Of a stretch of 64,000 nt of DNA, positions 23,836-35,796 are shown piece after piece (position 1 is the first letter of the stretch; each line of letters starts with the position of its first letter). The DNA comes from Eretmocerus hayati (taxonomy: Eukaryota > Arthropoda > Insecta > Hymenoptera > Aphelinidae), in assembly GCA_029851415.1 (NCBI GenBank), contig CM056742.1:77056748-77120747 (forward strand). The letters are read 5' to 3'. Under the pieces are notes generated by a model that saw nothing but the letters and a program-made list of their open reading frames with translations, made no database searches and had not been told where the DNA came from. A program made the translations under genes and the position numbers.

Positions 23836-24660
23836 TCATTGCACTACCCCTAGAAGGTACGCGAGACTCTCTGGTATATTCATTTGTTTCAACGTTTCTT
23901 CCAGTTCTTCTGTCCTCTGCATTAGCTCTGGAATAGTCGTAATGCTTGACCGCTTCATGTATAGTCTGTACTCTGCTTTCATCTGATAGAACGGAGTATC
24001 CAGTTGTCTTTCAGTGTCATACCCTCCTCGTCTTCGCATTAGAGTGAGCATTGAAGTTATCAATGACCATGCTGATTCCGATGATTCCTGCCGTCGTTCT
24101 ATTATTCGCTGTGTGAGGTTGCGAAATTCATTCGGTGACAAGAATTATGACCTCATGCTTTCCTGTATATTTTTCCAATCCATATCGCTGCCATCCATGT
24201 TTCTGTACCATAGCTGTGCTTCTCTTTTCAAGAGTTCTGGCAGCCACGGAACTAATGCCTCGCCTGTCATTTGGTATGCTTTTTGTAGTTCGGTGACCCG
24301 TTCCAGGAAAGAGTATAGGTCCTTACCATCAAAATGACAATTCCACTTTCTCATAGTTTCCAGAGTACGTATGTGATCAGGCACTGCTTGTTCTACGATT
24401 ATGGTTCTTCCGGCTGTGGATGTGCTAGCGGATCCTGCCACTTGTAAATTCTCCTTCGTATCCTCTCTTTTTTCCACCTCTTCATTGAAAGTTGCGGGAT
24501 CTTCAGGTTTATCGGTGAATTCTCCGGGGTGACCTCGGACGAACTGTACTAGACGTTGCCTTAACGTGGTCATATTGACGGTAGTATCTAGCTGGTAGCT
24601 GGTTAGCTCTGCAATGAGCTCGACTTTCTTCAATTGGTAGACCCAAGAAACGTGTGCCAT
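23836..24660 (-). pseudogene. Retroelement gag (capsid region), one internal stop
   Basis: Read on the minus strand from ATG at 24660. The first ~65 residues (VYQLKKVELIAELTSYQLDT and on) are helical, then a Glu/Lys linker, then a retrotransposon-type capsid: HFDGKDLYSFLERVTELQKA and, after a stop at 24142-24144, SPNEFRNLTQRIIERRQESS with RLYMKRSSITTIPELMQRTE. These match the order of capsid helices in Ty3/Gypsy-type gag. The stop (TCATAA) is in frame, so one substitution splits the protein. Gag would package the element's RNA. The 3' part is cut by the Tigger/pogo insertion at 23830. Confidence 0.7.
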
Positions 24661-24731
24661 CTCGCCTTCTTAATAAAGAACCAACTTATATGAAAATACT
24701 AGCCTAGAATCAGTGAATTAGCCTGCCTGTT

Positions 24732-24749
24732 ACAATTGTCTGGGCGCCA
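24732..24749 (-). promoter_or_regulatory. Primer-binding site of the minus-strand retroelement
   Basis: Read on the minus strand it is TGGCGCCCAGACAATTGT, between the LTR and gag. TGG complements the CCA end of a tRNA, and TGGCGCCC is a common start of retroelement primer sites. The primer tRNA was not identified. Confidence 0.5.
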
Positions 24750-25535
24750 TGGAACTGAGGGGTTTTCAGGATGTCAGGAATTCTAGATTAGGATGATAAT
24801 TGAATACAATGAAGTTGGAATAAATAATATATATATTAAAAAGAATATGTACAAAAAAACTAATAATGATATATTCAATTGCCCTCAAGCCTTGGCTAAT
24901 TCGTTACTACTCTAGTACACTGTAATAACCCTAAAAACTGGTGATAGAAGTACACCCCCTATCTCATCTGGAGCTACTTGAACGGAATAATATGGGTACC
25001 GGTCCGTTCATCTCAAGAGCTCCTTGAGATGAGCAGCACAGTGACTGGCTAGTGAGCTAGTCTGTCAGTGGGCTCCTGACAGCGACATTTGATGGGGCTT
25101 CATCCCGGTCGGTGTTCGCGGTCGGGTTATACAGGTCACAATATCCTAACTAATCTTACGTACCTTGGTGCTCCCAGGATGCGAAGATCTAGGACGATTG
25201 CTATCTAGAGCTGCTGGATAACATCCCTGCCTCGGTGCTCCCGAGGTCTATCTATCACAATTCTAGAGCTCCTAGAGCCGAGATGGATCGAGAGAGTAAA
25301 TACTTGGAACTCCCAAGATTAACTAGTGAGTTGGGTCCGAGCTCCGGGCCGACTGACTCTGCTGCTGCGGTTAGGCTGGTTTCCTTCCTAAGGCCCTTTG
25401 TTCCGTTTGTGAGAGAGAAGGTCGTCCGCCTGGTGGTAACTGGTGTAAGCATACAGTTGACCTGGTGCCTGTGGCATTACTGCGCGGGCACGCCTATGCT
25501 TAACGGGTTGCGGTAGTGTAGGGGTGCCCGTCGCA
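24750..25535 (-). mobile_element. 5' LTR of the minus-strand retroelement (tentative limits)
   Basis: The segment lies upstream (minus strand) of the primer-binding site. It would start TGCGACGGG and end AGTTCCA, that is TG...CA as usual. Satellite sequence (ACTGGGAAACAGTATT) begins immediately beyond 25535, which supports that boundary and means the element inserted in satellite. No second LTR was found, so limits rest on these two junctions. Frames in this stretch are not genes. Confidence 0.45.
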
Positions 25536-25540
25536 ACTGG

Positions 25541-26060
25541 GAAACAGTATTCGAATCGATTGAGGCAGATAGGATTTCGAAATTTCAATACTGATATTCA
25601 GCATTCAAATCGATTCAGATAAATAGGGTATAAGGTACCCAATGCTTCCAGTCAGTATTGAGGTCGATTGAGGCGGATTGAGATCTCGATGTTTCCATCA
25701 ATGAAAAACTGTGCTGGAATCGATTGAAGTAGATAGGACCCTATCATAGCATGTCAATGCTTCTTTATGGCATTGACACAGATTGAGATCGCGATATTCT
25801 ATCAAGGGAATCAGCATTCATACAGATAGAACATCGACTCCCGAATACTGGCAGTAAATATTGATATTGATTGGCAATCTCACTTTCGATGCGAAAAGTC
25901 TGCATTGGTGAAGATTGGTCTATACTGTTGGAATCATGATCAACATCATCGATCGTTATTGAACTCCAATCTCCCTCAATCCTGAAAGTCTTTGTTCAAA
26001 TTCATCATAAGATCCTAAATTCAGAACGATTGGATGTATTTCAGTCGAATCGAATCGAAC
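25541..26060 (+). repeat. Duplicated segment 1 (matches 38505-39040)
   Basis: Starts with the ~165-bp satellite (GAATCGATTGAGGCAGATAG) and continues into sequence not found elsewhere in the satellite, through GGCATTGACACAGATTG, CTGCATTGGTGAAGATTGGT and ATCGAACTTTTGCA. The same order of sequence, with small differences, is found at 38505-39040 in the same orientation. It is a direct dispersed duplication about 13 kb apart. Confidence 0.75.
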
Positions 26061-26579
26061 TTTTGCAGCAGGGTCGTGCATTCATTTTGGACGGAGTGAT
26101 TCTTGCAATGGCACAATCCTTGACAACTTTCTCCTCAAACAATCGACCGCTAGCACACTGCTCTCCACATATTTCATGTCTTTCTCCGTGGATGCTGTTG
26201 AGAGAAAAAATTCAAGATCTGTACTGATAATTCTACATAGCTGCCTCTCGTTGATCATGAATGATGCACCCATGTTACCGCTGTACCTAAAGAAATTCAT
26301 TATGATAGTGTCACCACATGTATTGCTCTAAGGACTTAATTTTTATTGAAGACACAGATCAGACTTCATTCGAGACTCAATACAGTCTCTCAACCTCATA
26401 CCTTACAACTCCACCAAGACATGGTTCAAAATTTTGGGATACGTATTCCATGAATAATAATAATTATTGTGTGAAGAGGAGGTGATCAATAAATTCGAAT
26501 AGTATCTAATATAATACATCTTTGGGGTGCGTACAATCATGACATACCTTGGGATGGAGATTGAATCAACCTTGTGAAT
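26061..26579. other. Unannotated stretch
   Basis: AT-rich sequence following the duplicated segment. I see no gene and no repeat. Confidence 0.4.
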
Positions 26580-27490
26580 ATGAGGGTCTCAACAAACATA
26601 AACTGAAGCTCATCGCAAATTCCAGAATTGACATAGGCCTTGAAAGTCACTTGAGCACATCAATCCCATCAGGTATTTTGAGTTGGTCTAAATGAAACCT
26701 AGAATTGAATGGTTAGATTAATCAAGAGTATCTAGAGGCTCACACTTGACAATAAGATCCTGAATTCCATCGATTTATCCTAGAGATCGTGGAGTTTACT
26801 GACTCACTTCTGAACTTTGAATCACAAAAATTTCACAAGTGAGACAATTTTCAACGAGTTCAAGCAAATGAATATGGAATCGCCCCTCTGAAATACAAGT
26901 ATTTTAGCAGAGACAATTTCAAGTCCTCAGCAGTATCTCATCACTTACCTTTGCTCTCAAAGTCATCCGTACTCACCATTGATCCCAGAATCCAATTAAA
27001 ATTTTGATCAGGTAATTTTTAGATGCTCTAGTTGAAACCTTGAATAGAATAGTGAGACTGATATTGAATGATTCAGAGGCCAATACATAATAATGAGATC
27101 ATGAATCTCATTAATACATACCTGGACTCATAAAATTTACCATGTAACCTTCCAACTTGAGATCACAATTATTCCACGGTTAAGCCAATTCTCAACGGAT
27201 CTCAACGATAACACGTGAAACCATCTCTGCAAATCGTAGGGATTCTAGCAGACACAATTTGAATTCCATAGCAACATTCAATCATTCACTTTTACTCTCA
27301 AAGTCATCCGGGCGCGCCATTCTGGAAGGTAAATTGGGCTAGTCTAGTGGCACCTTAGAAAGAATAATGAGACTGATAAAGAATGATTCAGAGGCCAATA
27401 AATAATAATAAGATTCTGAATTTTATCAGACGTACATTATTTATATATTTGACAATAAAATATCTCGTGTCGAGTCACAAGAATAAGTCT
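26580..27490 (+). repeat. ~341-bp tandem repeat, about 2.5 copies
   Basis: TCTCAAAGTCATCCG occurs at 26955-26969 and 27296-27310, exactly 341 bp apart. Phrases such as GAATGATTCAGAGGCCAATA and AATAATAATGAGAT/AATAAGATTCTGAATT keep the same spacing. An older, more diverged unit precedes them from about 26580. It is not the same satellite as the 165-bp or 367-bp families. Confidence 0.7.
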
Positions 27491-27559
27491 CTAGCTCAAG
27501 CCTGTATTCGATTTGAAAGTCAGCACTGTTGCTGCCTGAGAAAAAAAGTTCAATAACCT

Positions 27560-28559
27560 ATTAGTGTGAGGAACGATCAACTGCGCTAAGTTTGATTTGA
27601 TCTACGTGATCAAGGTCACACTGAGATTTTGCGCAGGCTAACTAATGGGATTACGCATATTTTAGAATTTTCGCACGGATGAAAATTCGATTTACCTCGA
27701 GAGGAATTTTCTTGAAGTTCCCGATGCTGCTCGTAGATTGCGATAATGACGGAGTTTGCGCCGGTGTCGAGGATACGTCGCTGCAGATTATTTGCTACGT
27801 GCATTCGCGACGACTCACGACTGCCCGTGGCGATGAACTCGTTCGTCCTGTTGAAAATGCATCGATGACGTTGATACGCACCGATGTCGTTGGAACGACT
27901 TGTTGGGACCCGATGGTCCTTTGTGGGGGCCCAGTGGCCCTTTGTGGGAGCCCGGTGGCTCTTCGTAGGACCACTTGACTGCCGCTGCTACTTACATTGT
28001 CACTGCGCCCTGGGCGGTAGGATATTCTGCTTACATGCCTGGTACTTGGTGACAGGTGCAGGCTCCCGTGTGCTCAGTGAGAGCAAAATTCGCAGGAGAA
28101 TCAATTTTTGCGATGAATCTCAGCGCTAGTTTTGGTGGGTGCGAGATAATGAAATTTGTTCGGTGCGATTTAGCGGGCTCGAGCTTCTTCTTCACTTTAG
28201 CCTCTTTTTTATTTGTTGTTGCTGCCCCGCAACAATTTCCAACTGATATGGTGATGAGGCGACTTATTGATGGACGTTGTCTGCGGAGACTTCTTGTAGC
28301 CTCGGAGTCAAGAGAACGTTCTGCTCCAAAAACTTGTGGAGAAGATGGCGGCTAGCGGGCACTTGTTGCGGCAGGACGATGATTTATTGCGTGGACGCGC
28401 TTGTCGACAGGTGAGTGGTACGACGATGTTTGCCTTGATGATGCTGATGTGCTCACCTGCTCGTCACTGCGGCAGCCTTTGTTGTTCGACCCTGGCCAAG
28501 CTCGTGGTTGCTGCTGCATCAGGAGTTGAACTGCCCCGTCGTCTTCTTGATGATTTTTG
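27560..28559 (-). pseudogene. Second Ty3/Gypsy-type gag-protease remnant, badly decayed
   Basis: On the minus strand at 27804-27616 the frame contains RMHVANNLQRRILDTGANSV. DTGA is the active-site signature of a retroelement aspartic protease, and the short run before it suits the start of that domain. Upstream (higher coordinates), toward the primer-binding site at 28560-28576, many stops and shifts leave only a pattern of Pro/His/Gly-rich sequence where gag and its RNA-binding part should be. Nothing of the polymerase follows. It is a different element from the one at 22.5-25.5 kb: its protease keeps DTG and its primer site differs. Confidence 0.6.
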
Positions 28560-28576
28560 CGTGTCCGGGGTCACCA
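28560..28576 (-). promoter_or_regulatory. Primer-binding site, Gypsy-type
   Basis: Minus strand TGGTGACCCCGGACACG. The start TGGTGACCCCG is the usual primer site of many arthropod Ty3/Gypsy elements. It lies 3 nt after the end of the LTR. Confidence 0.65.
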
Positions 28577-28579
28577 GGT

Positions 28580-28854
28580 TGTAGGGGGTTACTACCCTCA
28601 CGAGGTGAATCCATGATGGCACGGACGGGTCTGATAGAGTGAAGACACTCGCGTAAAATATTTATAGTGCGTTTATTTATTTGACTCCAATTAAATGTTG
28701 TTACAACGTGTTACGGACTCACGAGGCTACTCACTCATACATTGTCGACCTATACACTCCTGATTCCGCGGTGCGTGATCGCCGGTGCAACCAAGCGTTA
28801 TATCCTCTGTCTCTCTCTCACCTCTTGATCGGGGACCGCATGTGCCCTGTTGCA
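28580..28854 (-). mobile_element. 5' LTR (about 275 bp) of the decayed Gypsy-type element
   Basis: Minus strand it starts TGCAACAGGG and ends CCCCCTACA, so TG...CA. It contains AATAAATAAA (poly-A signal, near 28670) and an AT-rich stretch CTATAAATATTT. The primer-binding site follows directly. No 3' LTR was found. Confidence 0.55.
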
Positions 28855-30821
28855 AAAGATCGATTGGGATAGAATGAAAACCAATCGAATCCTATCGGAA
28901 TGGATACATTCCAATCGGTTCTATCATTCAACCGGCGAGAGCAGAATCGGATTTCAATGCAAATCAATCGAACATAGACCTAATCTATCTGAATCCTGAA
29001 TTGTAGATTTGAGATCACAACTGCCTATAAAATTCTATACTGTTGATGAGGATTGACGTAAGCGAATATAATCCAATACTGGTAATCAGCATGGTATAGG
29101 ATCCGGATGGATAGATAAAAGATATTTGCAGGTTCAATATGTTTTAATAAACAAATACGGTATTGAAATCAATCAAATTAAATGATGGATCCCGTCTCCC
29201 ACTGCTCTATCGGAATCAATGCTTCAGAAACTAATTCGATTTACGAAACAATACTGATGGTCTATCCTAACCAATCCCGAATAACAGGATTGAATTTGAC
29301 CGATTGAACACTATTGTTCCAACATTCCTCAATCGAACCCAATACTTCTGTGCAGTACTGGTGCACGATAGCCTTGCTCATTCCTGTCTGTCCCAATCAT
29401 GAATGGAGAGATTCGAGTCATTATGCCTGGATCGATTCCAATCATACCCCAATCTCTCATTGCGTGATTGACAAATTGAGATAAATACTACAGAATCGGA
29501 TTGGAATCCTGGGTGCATGGTTATTCTATCCCTCTCAATACTCACAATCAGTATCGAACTCCTGTAGATTTCATATATATGAATCGAATTCAATACTGCT
29601 GAGCAGGATTGAAACGACCTGAAGATGAGTTCTGCTATCGGTCTGCATCATGCCAGGTAGCATTGGATCGACTGCGTCAATCGATTTTAATGGTGACCGA
29701 ATCACTCATCGCGTGATGATCAATCGAGATGAATACTATAGAATCGAATTGGAGTCTTGGGTGCATGGTCATCCTATCCCTCTCAATACTCAAAATCAGT
29801 ATTGAATTCTTCTAGATTTCACATATTTGAGTCGAATTCAGTCCTGCTGGGCAGAATTGGAACGGCCTGAAGACGAGTTTTGCTATTGTTCGGTCGAATG
29901 AGTTATAAGGTCTGCAATTCTGGAAATCAGTATTGAAATCGATTGAAGCGGATTGAGATCTTGATGTTACCAATACTGAAAGACAGTACTGGATTCGATT
30001 GGGGCAGATAGGATTCCAAGTCCTCAATACTGACATTCATCATTCATGTATACAGCATTCAAATCGATTCGATGAATGGGTTATGAGGTCTGCAATACTG
30101 AAATTAGTATTGAGATCGATCGAAGCGGATTGAGATCTCGGGGTTTCCAATACTGGGAAACAGTATTGGAATTGACTGAGGCAGATAGAATTTCAAGTCT
30201 CCAATACTGATGTTCAGCCTTTAAATCGATTCAGGTAAATATGATATGAGGTCTGCGATGCAGAAAATCAGCATTGAGATCGATTGAAGCGGATTGAGAA
30301 TCTGATGTTCCCAATACTGAAAAACAGTACTGGAATCGATTGGGGCAGATAGAATTTCAGGTCCTTAATACTGATATTCAGCATTCAATTCGATTCAGGT
30401 GAATTGGATATAAGTTTTCCGATGCTGAAAATCAGTATTGAGATCAATTGAAGTGGATTGGGAACCCGATGTTTCCAATACTAAAAAACAGTACTGGAAT
30501 CATTTGGGGCAGATAGGATTCCAAGTCCTCAATACTGTTATTCAGCATTCAATTCGATGTAGGTAAATTGGATATAAAGTTTCCGATGCTGAAAATCAGT
30601 ATTGAGATCGATTGAAGCTGATTTGAGATCTCGATGTTTCCAATACTGGAAAACAGTTCTGGAATTGATTGGGGCAAATAGAATTCCAATTCTCCAATAC
30701 TGATTTTCAGCATTCAAATCGATTCAAGTAGATAGGATATGAGGTTTCTAATGCTTACTTCCAGGATTGTGATCGATAGGAGTTGATTGAGATAGCGTTC
30801 TACCCAATACTGAGGAACAGA
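28855..30821 (+). repeat. ~165-bp satellite (CAGTATTGAGATCGATTG family), main block
   Basis: Units carry CAGTATTGAGATCGATTGAA, CGGATTGAGATCTCGATGTT, CCAATACTGAAAAACAGTAC and GCATTCAAATCGATTCAGGT. Starts near 29935, 30104, 30270, 30437 and 30596 give periods of about 160-169 bp. The first 500 bp are more diverged. Within it, 29500-29640 and 29745-29885 form a ~250-bp spaced pair. A penelope-like element is inserted at 30832. Confidence 0.8.
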
Positions 30822-30963
30822 ACTGGAATCGTAAGTGATTTTGGTGGATTTTTTCGTCCTTGATGGTTAATATACGAGTTGAATATTTGGTCTCGTCGAT
30901 CTTGAAGGACGGTGGGGAATCAAATAAATCCCCAAAATTTCATGATGGAAATTTTATTGCAAC

Positions 30964-30996
30964 GTTTCGTCCACTAGGTTTTGTGGACCTCATCAG
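30964..30996 (-). ncRNA. Hammerhead-ribozyme-like core, PLE copy 1 end (same sense as the coding part)
   Basis: Minus strand: CTGATGA, then G, then a 6-bp stem GTCCAC/GTGGAC with an 8-nt loop, then GAAAC. The hammerhead needs CUGANGA and GAAA around stem II; both are present. One extra G precedes the stem. Stems I and III were not delimited. Hammerheads are known in the pseudo-LTRs of Penelope-like elements. Confidence 0.6.
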
Positions 30997-31389
30997 GCTT
31001 CAGGTTTCTGTTTTGACATATGTATAAAGATAGAAATTACGAGATTTTTTACAAATGATGGATGTGTAAATATTCAAGATGTGCAACTTACGTTATTCTT
31101 TAGATCGTCATGATATTTTTTGAACGATCTTGTAATAGAGCACAGACATAACGTATGGCTCCTGTCAATACAAGTAAATAGAGTGAGTCATCGGTCTCAT
31201 TTTTCACTCATATTTATATTAGCGCGATCGCAGTATGCAGTAGGTGACATATATATGAAAAGTAGTGCATGTGGGAGAGAGAAAGAGAGCGGGGGGACAA
31301 CGAGCTTCGTCAGCCGTTGCCCACAACGGGTTATATATTCGACTGAGATTTTGAATATTGTCTTTTCTATTGATGCAATTTTCATCGAA

Positions 31390-31860
31390 TTATATATGGA
31401 TCATCTCAGAAATCAATCGTTTTTTCCAATTTTTCTCTGTGTCTAAAATTTTGGTTTGATCCCGATAGAAATCTTGTTTATCATTTAGTCTGTGAACAGA
31501 AACTACGGACTTTTGATCTTTGTTTGTAACATGATCATTAATGCGTGTACCTAGTTGTCTTTTTGTCTCTCCCACATACGTTGCTGGGCAATATTTACAC
31601 TGAAATTTATAAACAACACCAGTTTTGCTAAATTTATCTAGTTTGTCCTTACCTAATTTTACTATTGAGCTTAATGACTTGGGAACTTTTGGAAGAGTGT
31701 GAATATCGTTATGCTTGAACAGAGCATTACATTTTTCGAATAAGCGTCCGTGGTATGGAATACAAATTTTGTTCTGGCCAGCATATAGAATTTGATTGCA
31801 ACGTATTCTTTCTGCTCTGTTCATAAGATCTTTTGAACGATGTAATCTGGTTTTTATATT
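31390..31860 (-). pseudogene. PLE GIY-YIG endonuclease domain with linker
   Basis: The minus-strand frame begins within the element's end sequence, and its native part starts about residue 29 (KTRLHRSKDLMNRAERIRCN). Then comes the linker typical of PLE proteins, and the nuclease GVVYKFQCKYCPATYVGETK followed by RQLGTRINDHV. GIY-YIG nucleases have GIY...YIG: here GVVY and YVG, plus the CX2C of Penelope-type nucleases and the catalytic Arg (the R of TRI). The frame is closed after MIHI at 31390 by a frameshift or stop relative to copy 2. The reverse transcriptase is absent. Confidence 0.8.
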
Positions 31861-32209
31861 CAGTCGAATATATAACCCGTTGTGGGCAACGGCTGACAAA
31901 GCTCGTTGACCCCCCGCTCTCTTTCTCTCTCCCACATGCACTACTTTTCATAAATATGTCACCTACTGTATACTGCGATCGCGCTAATATAAATAGGAGT
32001 GAAAAATGAGACCGATGACTCACTTCATTTACTTGTATTGACAGGAGCCAGACGTTATGTCTGTGCTCTATTACAAGATCGTTCAAAAAATATCATGACG
32101 ATCTAAAGAATAACGTAAGTTGCGCATCTTGAATATTCATACATCCATCATTTGTAAAAAATCTCATAATTTCTATCTTTATACATATGTCAAAACAGAA
32201 ACCTGAAGC

Positions 32210-32242
32210 CTGATGAGGTCGACAAAACCTAGTGGACAAAAC
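32210..32242 (+). ncRNA. Hammerhead-like core, mutated (PLE copy 1, other end)
   Basis: Plus strand: CTGATGA is intact, but the stem reads GTCGAC/GTGGAC with one mismatch and GAAA has become AAAA. The G of that GAAA is essential for cleavage in known hammerheads, so this copy should be inactive. Confidence 0.55.
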
Positions 32243-32347
32243 GTTGCAATAAAATTTCCATTATGAAATTTTGGGAATTTATTTAGTTCCCCACCGTCCT
32301 TCGAGATCGACGAGACCAAATATTCAACTCGTATAGTACTGGAATCG

Positions 32348-32866
32348 ATTCAGGTTATTAGGATATGAGGGCTCCAATCCTCACAGTCAGTATTGAGATC
32401 GATTAAAATGGGTTGAGATCTCGATGTTTCCAATACTGGAAAAAAGTACTGAAATTGATTGGGGCAGATAGAATCCCAAGTCCTCAATAATGATATTCAG
32501 CATTTGAATTGATTAAGGAGGATGAATAAACTCGTCAATGCTCATAGTCAGTATTGGGGTCGATTGACGTAGTGTGAGATATTGAAATTCCCATTCCTGA
32601 GAGTGAGTATTGGAATCGATTGAGGCCAATAGAATTCGAGTGGCTGACGCTAGGCGGCGTTCCGATGACCATCTCAGTTTGCATCCGAATATCATGGGAT
32701 CGCTTTCTCGCAAGAGACGAACCATCTCTCCTGCTCCTGTATAAGACCCATGAGTGGCAGAAGCTCCAAATAGCGTTTAGTTATGTAATGGGATGATATG
32801 TTAATGCGATCATGATTAGAATAAGTATTGGATTGTATTGAAATCTTAGCTGTAATGTGAGTGATG
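32348..32866 (+). repeat. ~165-bp satellite continued, then unassigned sequence
   Basis: The satellite resumes after the PLE (GAATCGATTCAGGTTATTAG, GTATTGAGATCGATTAAAAT) to about 32640. From there to 32866 I see no feature. Confidence 0.6.
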
Positions 32867-33796
32867 CATATGGGTCATTCTGGACCAAGGTGAACATTTT
32901 GAAAATCGACGAAATTTAAAAATGCCCCAAATATTTATTTTCCGTTAGTACTACTAGAATATAGTTGAAAAAATATTTTTTCAGATTTTTTTGGGACCCA
33001 TGGCGGGCCCTACGAATTTTCCAAGTCCCATTTTTGAACAGTTTTTCGCCTATTTTTCGCTATCTTGGAAAATTCGTAGCTCGGACCCAAATGCATCTTT
33101 TTCTTCCTAACTGGGCGCATTTTTTTCGGTATGACGTACACTTTCAAGAAAGGAATTGACCGGTCCAACAAATCGATATCTGGTAGGTCCCACGGTTGCA
33201 TCAAAAATGGCCAAAGAACACGATTTTGCACCACCTTCGGAGGCGTATAGGTCAAAATGGAAGCCTCGTAGCAAAATTTTGCAGGAGAAAAAACTTGCAG
33301 GCCTTGAAAAACCTTCCATTTCTTTTTTGGAACGTGTCATTATCTTATCTCACGTACGATCTACAGCCCATTTAAGTTGGGCATTTTTCTAAAAACGTGG
33401 AACTTCAAGGCCAATTTAAAAAAATCGTTTATTTTTTATCGACCCCAAACCTATGAGAGAATGTTCTTTCAGGTGTCTATTTGAAGGCCCAACGATAATT
33501 TGGTTGTTCCTTTAAAATCCCGATTTTATACGAGCTGTTAAAAACAGTCGGAAATACCGAAAATTGTGTCGAATTTGGGCCTTATCATGAAGCTTCGTGG
33601 ACTGGGTCTTCCCTTGCTCTCGATTCGTGGACTCTAATTATACAGCACTTGGCATGAAATATTGTGGAAGATGAGACCTAGAGCTGAAAAATGGCCTCTC
33701 GTGCGATGTTTTACGATGGAACCGTCCAAAACTAGAGTAAATTGAGTATATACAAGATAAATCGAGGAAATCGATTGTGATGCATGTCTCACTTAA

Positions 33797-34229
33797 GGTA
33801 GTATTAGCGGTACTCGAATTGACGCTCAGAAAATCACGAAAGTCGGCACAGTTGTAGATTAGGGTCTCAAAGTGCTTCAAATGGAATTTCAGAAGCCTTC
33901 AAAGTCGGGGAAAAAAGTTATGAGCGTTTTTGTAAAAGTCGTTTAACACGGCTTCTTATGCAAATTCACTAATAGAGTGATACCTGACGCACAGATTTCC
34001 ATGGCAGTGAATACACAGATGTAAGAATGCACAAAAAACACTCAGAAGCGATCAGATTGACGATTCAGAGCCTACAAAAAAAGATTGTGGCCCAAGTGTC
34101 ACTCCTTCTGCGGTTTCGGGGTTAGGTTGTCGTCTGCTGCGTGCATTCACTATACCTATATCGCGGGCGGAAGGGAGTCAAACGCGGGTATGTTCGGCAC
34201 TTGACACATCCAGTACCGCTAATACTACC
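33797..34229. mobile_element. piggyBac-like MITE, 433 bp, TTAA target
   Basis: Ends are inverted (GGTAGTATTAGCGGTAC and GTACCGCTAATACTACC) and flanked by TTAA at 33793-33796 and 34230-34233. The right arm of the host palindrome shows the empty site with a single TTAA (37133-37136). TTAA duplication is characteristic of piggyBac transposases. No coding capacity. Confidence 0.85.
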
Positions 34230-34800
34230 TTAACTAGCCCGCGCTCACTAGCCCAACCGGCCGCTTTGGCACTCCGCGTATGCTCCGCACTGCATGCCAT
34301 CCTCCGTTTATGCGGAAGTGATAAGTGATATCAACAGCTGATGCAGTATTGTCAGGTATTATCCAGTATAGACAGAGATAAGAAGGTTCTCTAATCTCCG
34401 TGATAGACTGTAGACTGTACGAGGTTTCGGTTGTTAGTGACCACCACGGAAAAATTGTATGTGTCAGTCAGCGTCCCGATCAGAAATTTTGGTACCTTCC
34501 CCGCGGGGTTTGTCCCGAAGATGGGCCAAATGTATTGTGAAGCATATGAAGTGCAACACTTTCCCCGCGGGGCACCCGCGAGGTATCATCGAGGCAATAT
34601 TTGCGCAAAATTAGTGCAGTTTCTGTTGAGACTTTTAAAATAATTTCGGATATGTTTGTAATGCTATCACTATTATGTGATTGTTTAAGTAAAGTATGTT
34701 CAAGTAATATACAAGTTGAACCTTTGGTCTCGTCGATCTTGAAGGACGGTGGGGAACTAAATAAATTCCCAAAATTTCATGATGGAAATTTTATTGCAAC

Positions 34801-34833
34801 GTTTCGTCCACTAGGTTTTGTGGACCTCATCAG
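34801..34833 (-). ncRNA. Hammerhead-like core, left end of PLE copy 2
   Basis: Minus strand CTGATGA, G, stem GTCCAC/GTGGAC, GAAAC: identical core to 30964-30996 and 36099-36131. It points opposite to the coding direction, as expected for inverted terminal copies. Confidence 0.6.
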
Positions 34834-34863
34834 GCTTCAGGTTTCTGTTTCGACATATGTATA

Positions 34864-35439
34864 ATGATAGGAAATATGAAAAATTTTTTACAAATGATGG
34901 ATGTAGATGTAGTCCTCAATGTTTTCAACAGCTACAATGAGCATTTACAGTTCACACATGAGATTGAAAACAATAATACCATCAATTTCCTTGACATATC
35001 TCTGATACGAGAGGATGAAAAAATCATCACCAATTGGTATCAAAAGCCAACGTCATCAGGCAGGATCTTGAATTTCAAATCCAATCATACCATGAATCAA
35101 AAGAGGAACATAGTGTTCAATTTAGTCGACAGAGCCACGTCACTTTCACATAAAAAATTTCATTCCTCCAACTTATCAATTGTAAAACAACTCCTTTCTG
35201 ACAATGATTATCCTGAAGATTTCACTGACAAATGTATAAAAACCAGATTACATCGTTCAAAAGATCTGATGAACAGAGCAGAAAGAATACGTTGCAACCA
35301 AATTCTATATGCTGGCCAGAACAAAATTTGTATTCCATACCACGAACGCTTATTCGAAAAATGTAATGCTCTGTTCAAACATAACGATATTCACACTCTT
35401 CCAAAAGTTTCCAAGTCATTAAGCTCAATAGTAAAATGA
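34864..35439 (+). pseudogene. PLE reverse-transcriptase end and linker, stopped by TGA
   Basis: The frame starts in element end sequence, then reads LQFTHEIENNNTINFLDISL, ITNWYQKPTSSGRILNFKSN and KRNIVFNLVDRATSLSHKKF. That is the order seen in the thumb region of PLE reverse transcriptases (telomerase-like), where 'THE.E....INFLD' and 'YRKPT' motifs are typical. The linker KTRLHRSKDLMNRAERIRCN follows. Fingers and palm are missing. At 35437-35439 a TGA replaces the TTA (Leu) found at the same place in copy 1, stopping the protein just before the nuclease. Confidence 0.8.
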
Positions 35440-35796
35440 GGTAAGGACCAACTAGATAAATTTAGCAAAACTGGTGTTGTTTACAAATTTCAGTGTAAAG
35501 ATTGCCCAGCAACGTATGTGGGAGAGACAAAAAGACAACTAGGTACACGCATTAAAGATCATATTACAAACAAAGATAAAAAATCCGTAGTTTCTGTTCA
35601 CAGACTCAATGATAAACACGATTTCCATTGGGATCAAACCAAAATTTTAGACACAGAGAAAAATTGGAAAAAACGGTTGATTTCTGAAATGATCCATATA
35701 AAATTCGATGAGAATTGCATCAATAGAAAAGACGATATTCAAAATCTCAGTCAAGTATATAACCCGTTGTGGGCAACGGCTGACAAAGCTCGTTGA
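35440..35796 (+). pseudogene. PLE GIY-YIG endonuclease, cut off by the TGA upstream
   Basis: In the same frame as the reverse-transcriptase part, after the TGA: GVVYKFQCKDCPATYVGETK, then RQLGTRIKDHI. It ends after LSQVYNPLWATADKAR at 35794-35796, so it is longer at its C-terminus than copy 1. GVVY, YVG, the catalytic Arg and the CX2C are all visible. The nuclease would nick the target to prime reverse transcription; here it is separated from the reverse transcriptase by one substitution. Confidence 0.8.

Larger units (their letters stand above)
30832..32337 (-). mobile_element. Penelope-like element copy 1, with inverted ends
   Basis: A minus-strand coding remnant (31390-31860) lies between two inverted copies of a ~470-bp end sequence (30865-31345 and 31862-32335). 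Both ends carry hammerhead-like cores. The flanking satellite sequence ACTGGAATCG is found at 30822-30831 and 32338-32347, which may be the target duplication, though the satellite itself repeats that phrase. Most of the reverse transcriptase is missing. PLEs are retroelements that encode a telomerase-like reverse transcriptase joined to a GIY-YIG nuclease. Confidence 0.8.
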
